Positions 54,601-63,087 of a DNA stretch of 64,000 bases are shown here, one piece after another. Position numbers and translations under genes: made by a program. The notes beneath the pieces were generated by a model that saw only the letters and a list, made by a program, of their open reading frames with translations, was not told the origin of the DNA and made no database searches. Source of the stretch: Variovorax sp. Root473 (lineage in GTDB: Bacteria; Pseudomonadota; Gammaproteobacteria; Burkholderiales; Burkholderiaceae_C); assembly GCF_001426505.1 (NCBI RefSeq), contig NZ_LMEV01000017.1, positions 1,772,833 through 1,836,832 on the forward strand, read 5' to 3'. Position 1 is the stretch's first letter, and every line of letters starts with the position of its first letter.

Positions 54601-55464
54601 TCCGCGGGCGTCGCCCAGCTTGGCGCCATGGGCCTCGACCGTTCCGGTGATCTTCAGGCCGATGGTGCCGGCCTGCTGGAAATCGATCTTCAGGTCGGCG
54701 TCGAGGCTGCCGGCCTGCAGCTTCACCGGCAGGCCGCCGGGGATGTAGCCCAGGTACGGCACGAGGTCGAGCCCCTTGAACTGCACGTGGGCGTCGGTCT
54801 TGCGGCTTTGGGCGAACGGGGTCGTGAAGGCGGCCGAGTCGAACTGGCTGCCGTTGAGCGCGAAGGCCAGCTTGGGCTCGGTCTTGATCTCGCGCTGGGA
54901 GGCGAGATTGCTCAGGAACGGCACATTCAGCATGAAACCGCGCAGTTCGTGCCGGCGCTTGACGGTCTGGTCGTCGAAGTCGACCGCGCCGTCCCTGATC
55001 GAGATGTTGTAGATCGCGAAGCGCGCGGGCTCGGCCTTCGGGTCCGGCGGCGGGCCCGAGGCCAGCTTGGCCAGGATGTCGTCGATGTCGTACTTGCCGT
55101 CGGCCTGGTGCGTGAGCAACACGGCGGGCGCCTCGACCGTCACCGCATCGATCACCGGCGCCAGGCGGAACAGCGATTGCAATTCGGCGTCGGCATAGAT
55201 GCGCTTGATGGCCACCTGCGGCTGCTTGCCGTCGGCCGTGGCGATGCGCAGGTCATTCAGCGCGAGCTCGAGCGTCCAGGGCTTGAAGTCGATCTTGCCG
55301 ACCGTGACCTGCCGGCCCAGCTTTTCGCTTGCGATCTTCTGGAGCTGGCTCTTGGCGATGGGCGGGACCGCCAGCCAGGCGATGACCCACAAGGCCAACA
55401 ACACCAGCAACGCGACAACCCCACGCCGCACCCATTTGTTCTGTTTGATCGAAGCAGCATCCAT
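51646..55464 (-). CDS. Giant DUF748 (AsmA-like) envelope protein
   Basis: A 1272-residue protein with one N-terminal membrane helix (about 13–31, GVVALLVLLALWVIAWLAVP) and a long periplasmic beta-rich body. The start shows the AsmA-like order IASEKLGRQVTVGKIDFKPWTLELALNDLRI. The C-terminal ~180 residues (ITFEPGSSTLSSGAKESLDKVVKAL, and the final VERGAVVRDYLL) resemble an OmpA-type peptidoglycan-binding module. AsmA-like proteins are thought to bridge the envelope and move lipid. A Pro/Ala linker (about 860–920) sits mid-protein. The ATG at 55464 is chosen because MDAASIKQNKWVRRG leads into the membrane helix. Confidence 0.85.
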   Translation of the reverse strand: MDAASIKQNKWVRRGVVALLVLLALWVIAWLAVPPIAKSQLQKIASEKLGRQVTVGKIDFKPWTLELALNDLRIATADGKQPQVAIKRIYADAELQSLFRLAPVIDAVTVEAPAVLLTHQADGKYDIDDILAKLASGPPPDPKAEPARFAIYNISIRDGAVDFDDQTVKRRHELRGFMLNVPFLSNLASQREIKTEPKLAFALNGSQFDSAAFTTPFAQSRKTDAHVQFKGLDLVPYLGYIPGGLPVKLQAGSLDADLKIDFQQAGTIGLKITGTVEAHGAKLGDARGRDLLAFDSLKLALADVRPLESVFHLSEVALAKPQLVVARDAAGQLNLMATNPATGAAEKAAPLPTPAASAPAGKPAAEKPKLKVQVDKIALDGGRIGWRDETVKPAAAIDLTDLGINLTAVTWPMEKPAQFDGSTAVAGATLKFKGNATDKVADVQTEVEALPLSLAAPYLAQSLEPTLDGKLSGQIDVSWAQPDLKFKARRLAADGLALTQAKTALASVGRFELVDAEVDMTRHTLNIASFTATNPKVSVERDNEKRWMFERWLKTPAGNAKAAAPKPADAGAARANANTKPWALTLGTLAVDNGSLSYADKAGSAPVAIEVTAFKLLAQKIAPDTNTVSPLQVSGRIGAGRRADPGRFDYKGNIVLKPLAAEGRLEVASFPAHAFKAYYADALNVDIRRAFANYRGTVRYASAPAGMSLKLAGDTALDDFRANSVSLTQSPGFDRGNSQLLSWKTLSLRGLQVSLAPNAAPTVDVRETTLTDFFARVIVDPTGRLNLLSLTKKGEEASKAAAATAAEASTKKGPGGTTTTTRAPVASAPQRASGGAPVSAEAMVGGAPEAAPAASAPVVAAAPAADSGPAPVINFGPMSLVNGKIDFTDLFVKPNYSADLSELTGKLSSFSSNPPNGQGGRPALADLELRGKAQQTAALEITGKLNPLAKPLELDITAKMRDLDLAPLSPYSVRYAGHGIERGKMSMDVNYKIAPDGQLTATNKLVLNQLQFGDEVAGAPNSLPVRLAVTLLADRNGVIDVDLPLSGSLNDPQFSIGPLVWKAVVNLIVKAVTAPFSLLTGGLGGGGSGDSSAITFEPGSSTLSSGAKESLDKVVKALTERPTLQMTVVGTSSLEKERDAYQRQRLRQLTQAEKRRVAVRGGQTGTEVAPVTDAEYPALLTAVYKRSDITKPRNMVGLAKDLPVKEMENLLLASVPVDEESMRQLAVERGAVVRDYLLAQKLPSERLFLGAVRTTASGADWKPGAELSLTMK

Positions 55465-55597
55465 CTGCAGAAGTGTGCCGCAAACAGATGCGAACAAAGT
55501 CTGATGAAACGTGAATGCGTCCCCTTTTGCCGAGGCATTGCGATGCGCAAGCGGCGCTCGACAGGATTGGTAGGCCGAAAGTGTGAACGCCACAAAC

Positions 55598-55640
55598 AAG
55601 AAAGCCCGGTGAGTCGACGAGGAGTCTTGTCACCGGGCTT
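55598..55640 (-). terminator. Terminator-like hairpin
   Basis: On the minus strand AGCCCGGTGA pairs with TCACCGGGCT across a 23-base loop and TTCTTGTTTG follows. The T run is imperfect and the loop long. It lies in the leader of the DUF748 gene. Confidence 0.5.
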
Positions 55641-55783
55641 GATGGCGGGCTCAAAGCCCATGCCATCGATTCGCACGACCGGAAGTAATGGTTCCCACCG
55701 TGCTGGCAGCAAGAGATTGCCGCCGTGGAGTCCTCCATCGTTCGAGTCCTTGACTTGCACCTCGGACTGCCTGACTTCGGAAA

Positions 55784-55804
55784 AACGCCTGAAACCTCAG
55801 GCCC
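55784..55804 (-). terminator. Minus-strand intrinsic terminator
   Basis: GCCTGA-ggt-TTCAGGC followed by GTTTTT: a compact stem with a T5 run. No known gene lies within 150 bases upstream on that strand, so it would end a short non-coding transcript. Confidence 0.6.
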
Positions 55805-55942
55805 GTCCAGATTAGGCGTCTCACCCTTCCTTTGCAAATCCCTTTTTCCAAGGGATTTCCCGTAGGCCCGCTCCCCTTGGCAGCCCCTCGGACGCGGGGA
55901 TTCCTCAAGCGCTTATTAACATATGAAATCAAATCCTTATAC

Positions 55943-55970
55943 TTGACCGTGTATTTAGCCACGCTAGAAT
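55943..55970 (+). promoter_or_regulatory. Sigma-70 promoter of the lytic transglycosylase gene
   Basis: TTGACC, a 16-base spacer, TAGAAT: five of six matches in both boxes. Transcription would start near 55977 and leave a leader of about 200 bases before the ATG at 56175. Confidence 0.7.
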
Positions 55971-56174
55971 CCGCCTGCCCTCGCTGCCGGACGCAGCAGG
56001 GCCTCCCTGAATCCGCTGCCGAATTCCACCGGCGTGATCAGGCCGCCGCGCTCCCTACCCCACCCCTCCATGCGCGGAGCCTGATTCGTACATACCAATC
56101 CAAGCGCCGCTGCCTTCATCCACCGCCCTTTCCGGCGCTGCATGTCAGGTGCCGCACAGAAAGGAAAAAAAGCG

Positions 56175-57035
56175 ATGAGCAAGGCGTTTGATGCCACAGC
56201 CCGCGGGCTACGGACTTTCGTGTCCGATGTGGCAGACGGCTTTTTTGAAATGACCCACAACGGGTTTGCACTGGTCGGCCTGGCCATCGTGTTCGCGGCC
56301 CTCGCCCTCGTGGCGCGCCCCGACCTGCGCAAAACCGGCGAGGAACAACTGATGGGCTGGCTGGAGTCGCGCAAGCCCGCGCCCGAAGCCACCGACCTGG
56401 AGCCAACCGCCATCGAGCGGACCACGGCCGCGAGCCCCAACGAACTGCCCAAGCAGCAGGCGGCGGTGGCCTACTGGCTCAGCAAGAAGTACCGCGTCGC
56501 GGCCGAGCCGCTGAGCGTGCTGGTCTCGGAGGCCTACCAGATCGGCAAGCGCACCAAGCTCGACCCGACGCTGATCCTGGCCATCATGGCCATCGAGTCC
56601 AGCTTCAACCCGTTCGCGCAGAGCCACGTCGGCGCGCAGGGCCTGATGCAGGTCATGACCCGCGTGCACGGCGACAAGTACGAGAGCGCGGGCGGCACGC
56701 TCACCGCCTTCGACCCCGTGACCAACATGCGCGTCGGCGTGAAGGTGCTGCAGGAATGCATCGCCCGCGCCGGCTCGCTCGAAGGCGGCCTGCGCTACTA
56801 CGTGGGCGCCGCCAACCTCGACGACGACGGCGGCTATGCCGCCAAGGTGCTGGCCGAGCACGAGCGCCTGCGCCAGGTCGCCGCCGGCCGTGCGCCGTCG
56901 ACGATGGTCGTACCGCCGCCGACCACGGCGCGCGCACAGCCGATTCCGGTCGTGGCACCAGCCAAGCCTGCAGGCGAAGAGCCCGCCACCGGCAGCGAGC
57001 CGGCCAAGGTCGCGCTGCTCTCCGCGGTTTCCTGA
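56175..57035 (+). CDS. Membrane-anchored lytic transglycosylase (SLT domain)
   Basis: A 286-residue muramidase that cleaves peptidoglycan, releasing 1,6-anhydroMurNAc. One membrane helix (about 30–47) anchors it. The SLT domain has AIMAIESSFNPFAQSHVGAQG, with catalytic Glu141, and the family's GLMQVM and YYVGAANLDDDG segments. A Pro/Ala tail follows. The start at 56175 has AGGAAAAAAAGCG upstream. Confidence 0.9.
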   Translation: MSKAFDATARGLRTFVSDVADGFFEMTHNGFALVGLAIVFAALALVARPDLRKTGEEQLMGWLESRKPAPEATDLEPTAIERTTAASPNELPKQQAAVAYWLSKKYRVAAEPLSVLVSEAYQIGKRTKLDPTLILAIMAIESSFNPFAQSHVGAQGLMQVMTRVHGDKYESAGGTLTAFDPVTNMRVGVKVLQECIARAGSLEGGLRYYVGAANLDDDGGYAAKVLAEHERLRQVAAGRAPSTMVVPPPTTARAQPIPVVAPAKPAGEEPATGSEPAKVALLSAVS

Positions 57036-57052
57036 GGCCTTGCCGGGTATAC

Positions 57053-57074
57053 AGGCCCGGATGCGTCCGGGCCT
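57053..57074 (+). other. GC-rich hairpin after the transglycosylase gene
   Basis: A perfect nine-base-pair stem AGGCCCGGA-tgcg-TCCGGGCCT without a T run, 18 bases after the stop and ahead of the riboswitch. It may protect the transcript end or act as a weak terminator. Confidence 0.4.
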
Positions 57075-57090
57075 GCGCTACACTCGGCCT

Positions 57091-57207
57091 GTACGCGACT
57101 GGCGATAGGCGCAGCACCCTGAAAAAGGTGCCACGCGCTGACGTGGAATACCACTGGGAAGCGTGCCGCCTGGCCACAACAGGCGTTCAGCCGTTCGCCT
57201 GGGCAGC
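57091..57207 (+). promoter_or_regulatory. ZTP (pfl) riboswitch upstream of glyA
   Basis: The leader carries the conserved pfl pieces in order: GCGACTGGCG, a variable stem, GTGGAATACCACTGGGAAGCGTG, then CCGTTCGCCTGGGCA. The last piece pairs back to the CTGGCG part. ZTP riboswitches bind ZMP/ZTP, intermediates that build up when 10-formyl-THF is short, and turn on one-carbon genes. glyA, which feeds one-carbon units, begins 43 bases later. No T-rich terminator separates them, so control is probably at translation start. The call is from memory of the consensus. Confidence 0.75.
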
Positions 57208-57249
57208 CCTTGTTTGGTTGAACAAGGACCTCGTCTTCAAAGGACTGCC

Positions 57250-58494
<1,245 letters not shown>

Positions 58495-58527
58495 ATTCGT
58501 AAATAGAAGAAGAGAAGCACTGGCCGC

Positions 58528-58971
58528 ATGAAATGCCCTTTTTGCGGTCATCTCGAAACGCAGGTCGTCGAGACCCGCGTTTCGGAAGACGCCGACTTCG
58601 TTCGCAGGCGCCGCCAGTGCAGCGCCTGCGACAAGCGCTTCACCACGTATGAGCGCCCGGACGTCAATTTTCCCGTCGTGGTCAAGAAGGATGGCAGCCG
58701 CGCCGACTTCGACTCGACCAAGGTGCGCGCCTCGATGATGCTGGCGCTGCGCAAGCGCCCCGTGAGCATCGAGCAGATCGACAACGCCCTGCTGCGCATC
58801 GAACAGAAGCTCTTGGCCAGCGGCCTGCGCGAAATCGATTCGACGAAGGTCGGCGAACTCGTGATGCGCGAACTCAAGAAACTCGACAAGGTCGCCTACG
58901 TGCGCTTTGCCTCGGTGTACCGCAGCTTCGAGGACGTGGACGAGTTCCGGCAGCTGCTGCGCGACATCTGA
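58528..58971 (+). CDS. nrdR: Transcriptional repressor NrdR
   Basis: A 147-residue repressor of ribonucleotide reductase genes. The zinc ribbon uses Cys3, Cys6, Cys31 and Cys34 (CPFCGH…CSACDKRF). The ATP-cone domain follows (VVKKDGSRADFDSTKVRASM). It overlaps ribD by one base, so the two are translationally linked. Confidence 0.96.
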   Translation: MKCPFCGHLETQVVETRVSEDADFVRRRRQCSACDKRFTTYERPDVNFPVVVKKDGSRADFDSTKVRASMMLALRKRPVSIEQIDNALLRIEQKLLASGLREIDSTKVGELVMRELKKLDKVAYVRFASVYRSFEDVDEFRQLLRDI

Positions 58972-60101
58972 TGCCTTCTCCCGAACACGACGCGCCGCAC
59001 ATCGCGACCGCCTTGCGCCTGGCCGCATCGGCGATCCGCCTGACCGACCCGAATCCGCGCGTCGGCTGCGTGCTGTGCGACGCCGACGGCCGCGTGATCG
59101 GCCAGGGCCACACGCAACAAGCCGGCGGCCCACATGCCGAAGTGATGGCGCTGCGCGACGCGCAGGCCCAGGGCCATTCGACCGCGGGCGCCACCGCCTA
59201 CGTCACGCTCGAACCCTGCTCGCACCACGGCCGCACCGGCCCCTGCTGCGACGCGCTCATCGCCGCCGGCGTGCGCCGGGTGGTGGCCTCGCTCGCCGAC
59301 CCGAACCCGCTCGTGGCGGGACAAGGCTTCGAGCGCCTGCGCGCGGCGGGCGCCGAGGTCGAGGTCGGACCGGGCGCCGACGAATCCCGCGAGCTCAACA
59401 TCGGCTTCTTCAGCCGCATGGTCCGCCAGCAGCCCTGGGTTCGGATGAAGATTGCCGCCTCGCTCGACGGCCGCACCGGCCTGCACAACGGCGTGAGCCA
59501 GTGGATCACCGGCGAGGTCGCGCGCACCGACGGCCATGCCTGGCGGGCCCGCACCGGCGCGGTGCTGACCGGGGTCGGCACGCTGCTCGAAGACAACCCG
59601 CGCCTGGACGTGCGGCTGGTCGACACGCCGCGCCAGCCCCACCTCGTGGTGGTCGACAGTCACCTCCAGACCTCGCCCGACGCTCACATTTTCATAGCTG
59701 GCCGCGCCGTCTGGATCTACGCAGCCAGCCGGCACAACGAAGAAAAGGCGGCCGCGCTCGAAGCCCGCGGCGCCACCATCACCTGCCTGCCCAACCTGCA
59801 CGGCAAGGTCGACCTGCCCGCGATGCTCAAAGACCTCGCGGCACGCGGCGTCAACGAGCTGCACGTCGAATCGGGCCACAAGCTCAACGGCTCGCTGCTG
59901 CGCGAAGGCTGCGTGGACGAGCTGCTGGTGTACCTGGCGCCCAAGCTGATCGGCAGCGGGCTCGACATTGCCAGCCACCTGCATGCCGACGGCCCGCTCA
60001 CGTCGCTGACGGGTGCGTTGCCGCTCGAATTCAAGTCGGTGGACATGCTCGGGCCCGACCTGCGCATCGTCGCGCGCGTCGCCGGCCGCGACCGCTTCTG
60101 A
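58971..60101 (+). CDS. ribD: Bifunctional riboflavin deaminase/reductase RibD
   Basis: It deaminates and then reduces the pyrimidine intermediate in riboflavin synthesis. The deaminase half has zinc ligands His55, Cys83 and Cys92 with Glu57 (GGPHAEVMA; LEPCSHHGRTGPCCD). The reductase half begins near 150 (VRMKIAASLDGRT) and has the NADPH-type end. The 376-residue length is normal. Confidence 0.95.
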   Translation: MPSPEHDAPHIATALRLAASAIRLTDPNPRVGCVLCDADGRVIGQGHTQQAGGPHAEVMALRDAQAQGHSTAGATAYVTLEPCSHHGRTGPCCDALIAAGVRRVVASLADPNPLVAGQGFERLRAAGAEVEVGPGADESRELNIGFFSRMVRQQPWVRMKIAASLDGRTGLHNGVSQWITGEVARTDGHAWRARTGAVLTGVGTLLEDNPRLDVRLVDTPRQPHLVVVDSHLQTSPDAHIFIAGRAVWIYAASRHNEEKAAALEARGATITCLPNLHGKVDLPAMLKDLAARGVNELHVESGHKLNGSLLREGCVDELLVYLAPKLIGSGLDIASHLHADGPLTSLTGALPLEFKSVDMLGPDLRIVARVAGRDRF

Positions 60102-60187
60102 GCCGCAGCCACCGCGGCGCGGCACATTCGCAGTCGCAAACCGGCCCTTCGGGCAAAAGCCCCCTCGATGTCTGCGAAAATGTGCGA

Positions 60188-60853
60188 ATGTTCACCGGAA
60201 TCATCACCGGCGTGGGGCGCATCGCCGCCATCCACGACCTCGGCACCTCCTCCTCCTTCGGCAAGCGACTCAGCATCGAGGTGCCCGACGGCTACCTCGA
60301 CGACGTCGGGCTCGGCGACAGCATCGCGCTCAACGGCGCCTGCATGACGGTCACCACGCTCGCTCCCGAGCGCCGGCAATTCACCATCGACATTTCCGCG
60401 GAGTCCCTCGACAAGACGGCGGGCCTGACCGACGAAGGCAGCCGCATCAACCTCGAAAAGGCCCTGCGCGCGAGCGATCGCCTCGGCGGGCACATCGTCT
60501 CGGGCCACGTGGACGGCATCGGCACCATCAGCTTCTTCGCGCCGGTCGGCGAAAGCTGGGAGCTGCGCGTGGTCGCACCGCCCGCGCTGGCGCGCTTCCT
60601 CGCCTACAAGGGCTCGATCACCATCAACGGCGTGAGCCTCACGGTCAACAGCGTGAGCGACATCGCCGAGGGCGCCGAGGTCAGCATCAACCTGATCCCG
60701 CACACCGTGGACAACACCTCCCTCGGCGGCCTGAAAGCCGGCTCGAAGGTCAACCTCGAAATCGACACCGTGGCGCGGTACGTGGAGCGCATGCTCCAGG
60801 CCGGCGTCCTGGTTCCCCAGACTTCCACGTATTCCAAGGACACCGCCGAATGA
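60188..60853 (+). CDS. ribE: Riboflavin synthase alpha chain
   Basis: It dismutates two lumazines to riboflavin. The 221-residue protein is two repeated barrels, starting MFTGIITGVGRI and again GGHIVSGHVDGIG. The ATG at 60188 is the only start giving the conserved MFTGII. The 86 bases before it hold nothing that looks like an FMN riboswitch. It overlaps ribB by four bases. Confidence 0.95.
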   Translation: MFTGIITGVGRIAAIHDLGTSSSFGKRLSIEVPDGYLDDVGLGDSIALNGACMTVTTLAPERRQFTIDISAESLDKTAGLTDEGSRINLEKALRASDRLGGHIVSGHVDGIGTISFFAPVGESWELRVVAPPALARFLAYKGSITINGVSLTVNSVSDIAEGAEVSINLIPHTVDNTSLGGLKAGSKVNLEIDTVARYVERMLQAGVLVPQTSTYSKDTAE

Positions 60854-62004
60854 ACGCCTCCGTCACGCCGATCGGCGCCTCCCGCGCCGACCGTGCGCCC
60901 GCCCCGATCTCCCCGGTCGAGGACATCGTGGCCGAGCTGGCCGCCGGCCGCATGGTCATCCTCGTGGACGAGGAAGACCGCGAGAACGAAGGCGACATCG
61001 TCATCGCCGCCGACCACATCACCGCCGAATCCATCAACTTCATGGCCCGCCACGCGCGCGGCCTGATCTGCCTGACGCTCTCGCGCGAGATGTGCGAGCG
61101 GCTGCAACTGCCCCCGATGGTCCAGCGCAACGGCGCCAAGCATTCGACCGCCTTCACCGTCTCCATCGAGGCCGCCGAAGGCGTGACCACCGGCATCTCG
61201 GCCGCCGACCGCGCGCGCACGGTGCAGGCCGCCGTGGCGCGCAACGCCGTGGCCGCCGACCTGGTGCAGCCCGGCCACATCTTCCCGCTGCAGGCGGTGG
61301 ACGGCGGCGTGCTCATGCGCGCCGGCCACACCGAAGCCGGCTGCGACCTGGCCGCCATGGCCGGCTGCTCGCCCGCCTCGGTGATCTGCGAAGTGATGAA
61401 CGAAGACGGCACGATGGCGCGCCTGCCCGACCTGCAGATCTTCGCGGCCGAACACGGCATCAAGATCGGCACCATCGCCGCGCTCATCGAGCACCGCAGC
61501 CGCGTCGAATCGCTGGTTGAAAAAGTCGGCTGCCGCGAGATCCAGACCAACTGGGGCACATTCACGGCCCACGCCTTCGTCGACAAGCCCAGCCGCGGCG
61601 TGCACCTGGCGCTGGTGCGCGGCCAGTGGGCGCCTGAAGACACCGTCTCGGTGCGCGTGCACGAGCCGCTGTCGGTGCTCGACGCGCTCGAAGTCAACCG
61701 CCCGATGCACTCCTGGAGCCTGGACGCCAGCCTCTCGCACATCGCGAACGAAGGCAAGGGCGTGGCCGTGCTGCTGAACTGCGGCGAAACCGCGGGCGAG
61801 CTGCTCGCGCAGTTCGACGGTACCGCGCGCCCCGCGCAAGCGCCCGAGCGCGGCCGCATGGACCTGCGCAACTACGGCATCGGCGCGCAGATCCTGCGCG
61901 AATGCGGTGTGCACAAGATGAACCTGCTCGGCGCGCCGCGTCGCATGCCGAGCATGGCCGCCGGCTTCAGCCTCGAAATCGCCGGTTACCTCACGAAAGA
62001 CTGA
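60850..62004 (+). CDS. ribB: 3,4-Dihydroxy-2-butanone 4-phosphate synthase with degenerate GTP cyclohydrolase II-like domain (RibBX)
   Basis: The N-terminal ~200 residues form an intact DHBP synthase: DEEDRENEGD (40–49) and RAGHTEAGCDLAAMAG. It makes the four-carbon unit of riboflavin. The C-terminal ~160 residues align in shape with GTP cyclohydrolase II, but the zinc cysteines of the GCHII signature are absent and the acidic substrate loop is changed. It should not hydrolyse GTP, so another GTP cyclohydrolase II gene is expected elsewhere. Total length is 384 residues. Confidence 0.9.
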   Translation: MNASVTPIGASRADRAPAPISPVEDIVAELAAGRMVILVDEEDRENEGDIVIAADHITAESINFMARHARGLICLTLSREMCERLQLPPMVQRNGAKHSTAFTVSIEAAEGVTTGISAADRARTVQAAVARNAVAADLVQPGHIFPLQAVDGGVLMRAGHTEAGCDLAAMAGCSPASVICEVMNEDGTMARLPDLQIFAAEHGIKIGTIAALIEHRSRVESLVEKVGCREIQTNWGTFTAHAFVDKPSRGVHLALVRGQWAPEDTVSVRVHEPLSVLDALEVNRPMHSWSLDASLSHIANEGKGVAVLLNCGETAGELLAQFDGTARPAQAPERGRMDLRNYGIGAQILRECGVHKMNLLGAPRRMPSMAAGFSLEIAGYLTKD

Positions 62005-62010
62005 ACGACC

Positions 62011-62472
62011 ATGCAAGGTTCCAACAAGGGCGAGATCACGCTCAACGGCAAAGGCCTGCGCATCGGCATCGTGCAGGCACGCTTCAACGCCGACATCACC
62101 GACGCACTGGCCGCCGCCTGCCTGTCGGAGCTGGAAGCGCTCGGCGTGGCCGCTTCCGACATCCATCATGTGCAGGTGCCCGGCGCGCTCGAAGTGCCCG
62201 TGGCGCTGCAGGCGCTCGCCGAGCGCGGCGGCTACCACGCGCTCGTGGCGCTGGGCTGCATCATCCGCGGCGAGACCTACCACTTCGAACTGGTGGCCAA
62301 CGAATCGGGCGCGAGCGTGAGCCGTGTCGCGCTCGACTACCGCCTGCCCATCGCCAACGCGATCCTCACGACCGAAAACCTCGAACAGGCCGTCGCCCGC
62401 CAGACTGACAAGGGCCGCGACGCAGCCCAGGTGGCGGTCGAGATGGCACAACTGCTGGCCACCCTTTCATGA
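62011..62472 (+). CDS. ribH: 6,7-Dimethyl-8-ribityllumazine synthase
   Basis: It joins the pyrimidine and butanone phosphate to lumazine. The 153-residue length fits. It has QARFNADITDALAAACL, PGALEVPVALQALAERGG and the LGCIIRGETYHFELV motif with the catalytic His. It lies six bases after ribB and overlaps nusB by four bases. Confidence 0.95.
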   Translation: MQGSNKGEITLNGKGLRIGIVQARFNADITDALAAACLSELEALGVAASDIHHVQVPGALEVPVALQALAERGGYHALVALGCIIRGETYHFELVANESGASVSRVALDYRLPIANAILTTENLEQAVARQTDKGRDAAQVAVEMAQLLATLS

Positions 62473-62999
62473 CCGAAGACACCTCCAAGTCCGCCAAGCC
62501 CCGCCAGTCGCGCACCGGCCTCACCAGCACGGGCGCACGCAAGGCCGCGGCCAAGTCGAACCGCAGCCGCGCACGCGAGTTCGCGCTGCAGGCGCTCTAC
62601 CAGCACCTGGTGGGCCGTAACGACCCGACCGACATCGACCACTTCACGCGCGACCTCGCGGGCTTCCACAAGGCCGACGCGGCGCACTACGACGCGCTGC
62701 TGCACGGCTCGATCAACGGCGCCGAACAGCTCGACGCGCTGATCCTGCCGCTGCTGGACCGCAAGTTCGCGGAGATCTCGCCGATCGAGCACGCCGTGAT
62801 GTGGATCGGCGTGTACGAGTTCCAGAACTGCCCCGACGTGCCCTGGCGCGTGGTGCTCAACGAGTGCATCGAACTCGCCAAGGAATTCGGCGGCACCGAC
62901 GGCCACAAGTACGTGAACGCCGTGCTCAACGGCCTGGCGCCGCAGCTGCGTCCGCTCGAAGTGGAAGCCGACCGGGCCAGCGGCAAGGCGCGCCCATGA
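62469..62999 (+). CDS. nusB: Transcription antitermination factor NusB
   Basis: A 176-residue helical protein that joins S10 (NusE) at boxA in rRNA transcripts. The core (RSRAREFALQALYQHLVG, then AVMWIGVYEFQNCPDVPWRVVLNECIELAKEFG) is complete. The N-terminus has about 30 extra basic, Ser/Lys-rich residues. The nusB position after ribH is common. Confidence 0.94.
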   Translation: MTEDTSKSAKPRQSRTGLTSTGARKAAAKSNRSRAREFALQALYQHLVGRNDPTDIDHFTRDLAGFHKADAAHYDALLHGSINGAEQLDALILPLLDRKFAEISPIEHAVMWIGVYEFQNCPDVPWRVVLNECIELAKEFGGTDGHKYVNAVLNGLAPQLRPLEVEADRASGKARP

Positions 63000-63029
63000 G
63001 GGGCGCCGCCCGGCCGCCCGAAGGCGCCC

Positions 63030-63087
63030 GCCCCCTCGCTTGCGAGGGGGTTGGCGAAGGCGCGCAGCGCCGGAGCCTGGGGGAGTC
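63030..63087. repeat. Intergenic hairpin repeat, copy C
   Basis: CCCCCTCGCTTGCGAGGGGG is followed by TTGGCGAAGGCGCGCAGC and CGGAGCCTGGGGG. It shares the hairpin, the TTGGCGAAG and GCGCGCAG segments and the AGCCTGGGGG end with copy A. The final GGGGGAG serves as ribosome site for the aminotransferase gene. Confidence 0.75.

Larger units (their letters stand above)
55465..56174. other. Long intergenic region with atypical composition
   Basis: 710 bases between the divergent DUF748 and lytic transglycosylase genes. The part 55900–55975 is AT-rich. The minus strand carries two terminator-like hairpins (55784–55804 and 55598–55640) and another hairpin at 55836–55859. The plus strand carries a promoter at 55943–55970. 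No reading frame is convincing; a small RNA on the minus strand is possible. Confidence 0.5.

Noticed and set aside
55651..55760. Minus-strand peptide with GMGFEPAIKPGD, similar to the catalytic Ser region of S24/LexA peptidases
   Set aside because: The Ser is missing, the frame continues into the DUF748 start, and no helix-turn-helix domain precedes it. Chance similarity is more likely.
51472..55815. Very long plus-strand frame (over 1400 codons) antisense to the DUF748 gene
   Set aside because: Its translation is dominated by Arg, Ala, Gln and His with no domain, a GC-skew artefact opposite a real gene with intact AsmA-like features.
55651..55962. Minus-strand frame of 103 codons starting GTG (VAKYTVKYKDLISYVNKRL)
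   Set aside because: No ribosome site, composition changes along it, and it runs through two hairpins; non-coding use fits better.
60102..60187. Possible FMN riboswitch before ribE
   Set aside because: Only 86 bases are available and none of the conserved FMN-element segments is present.
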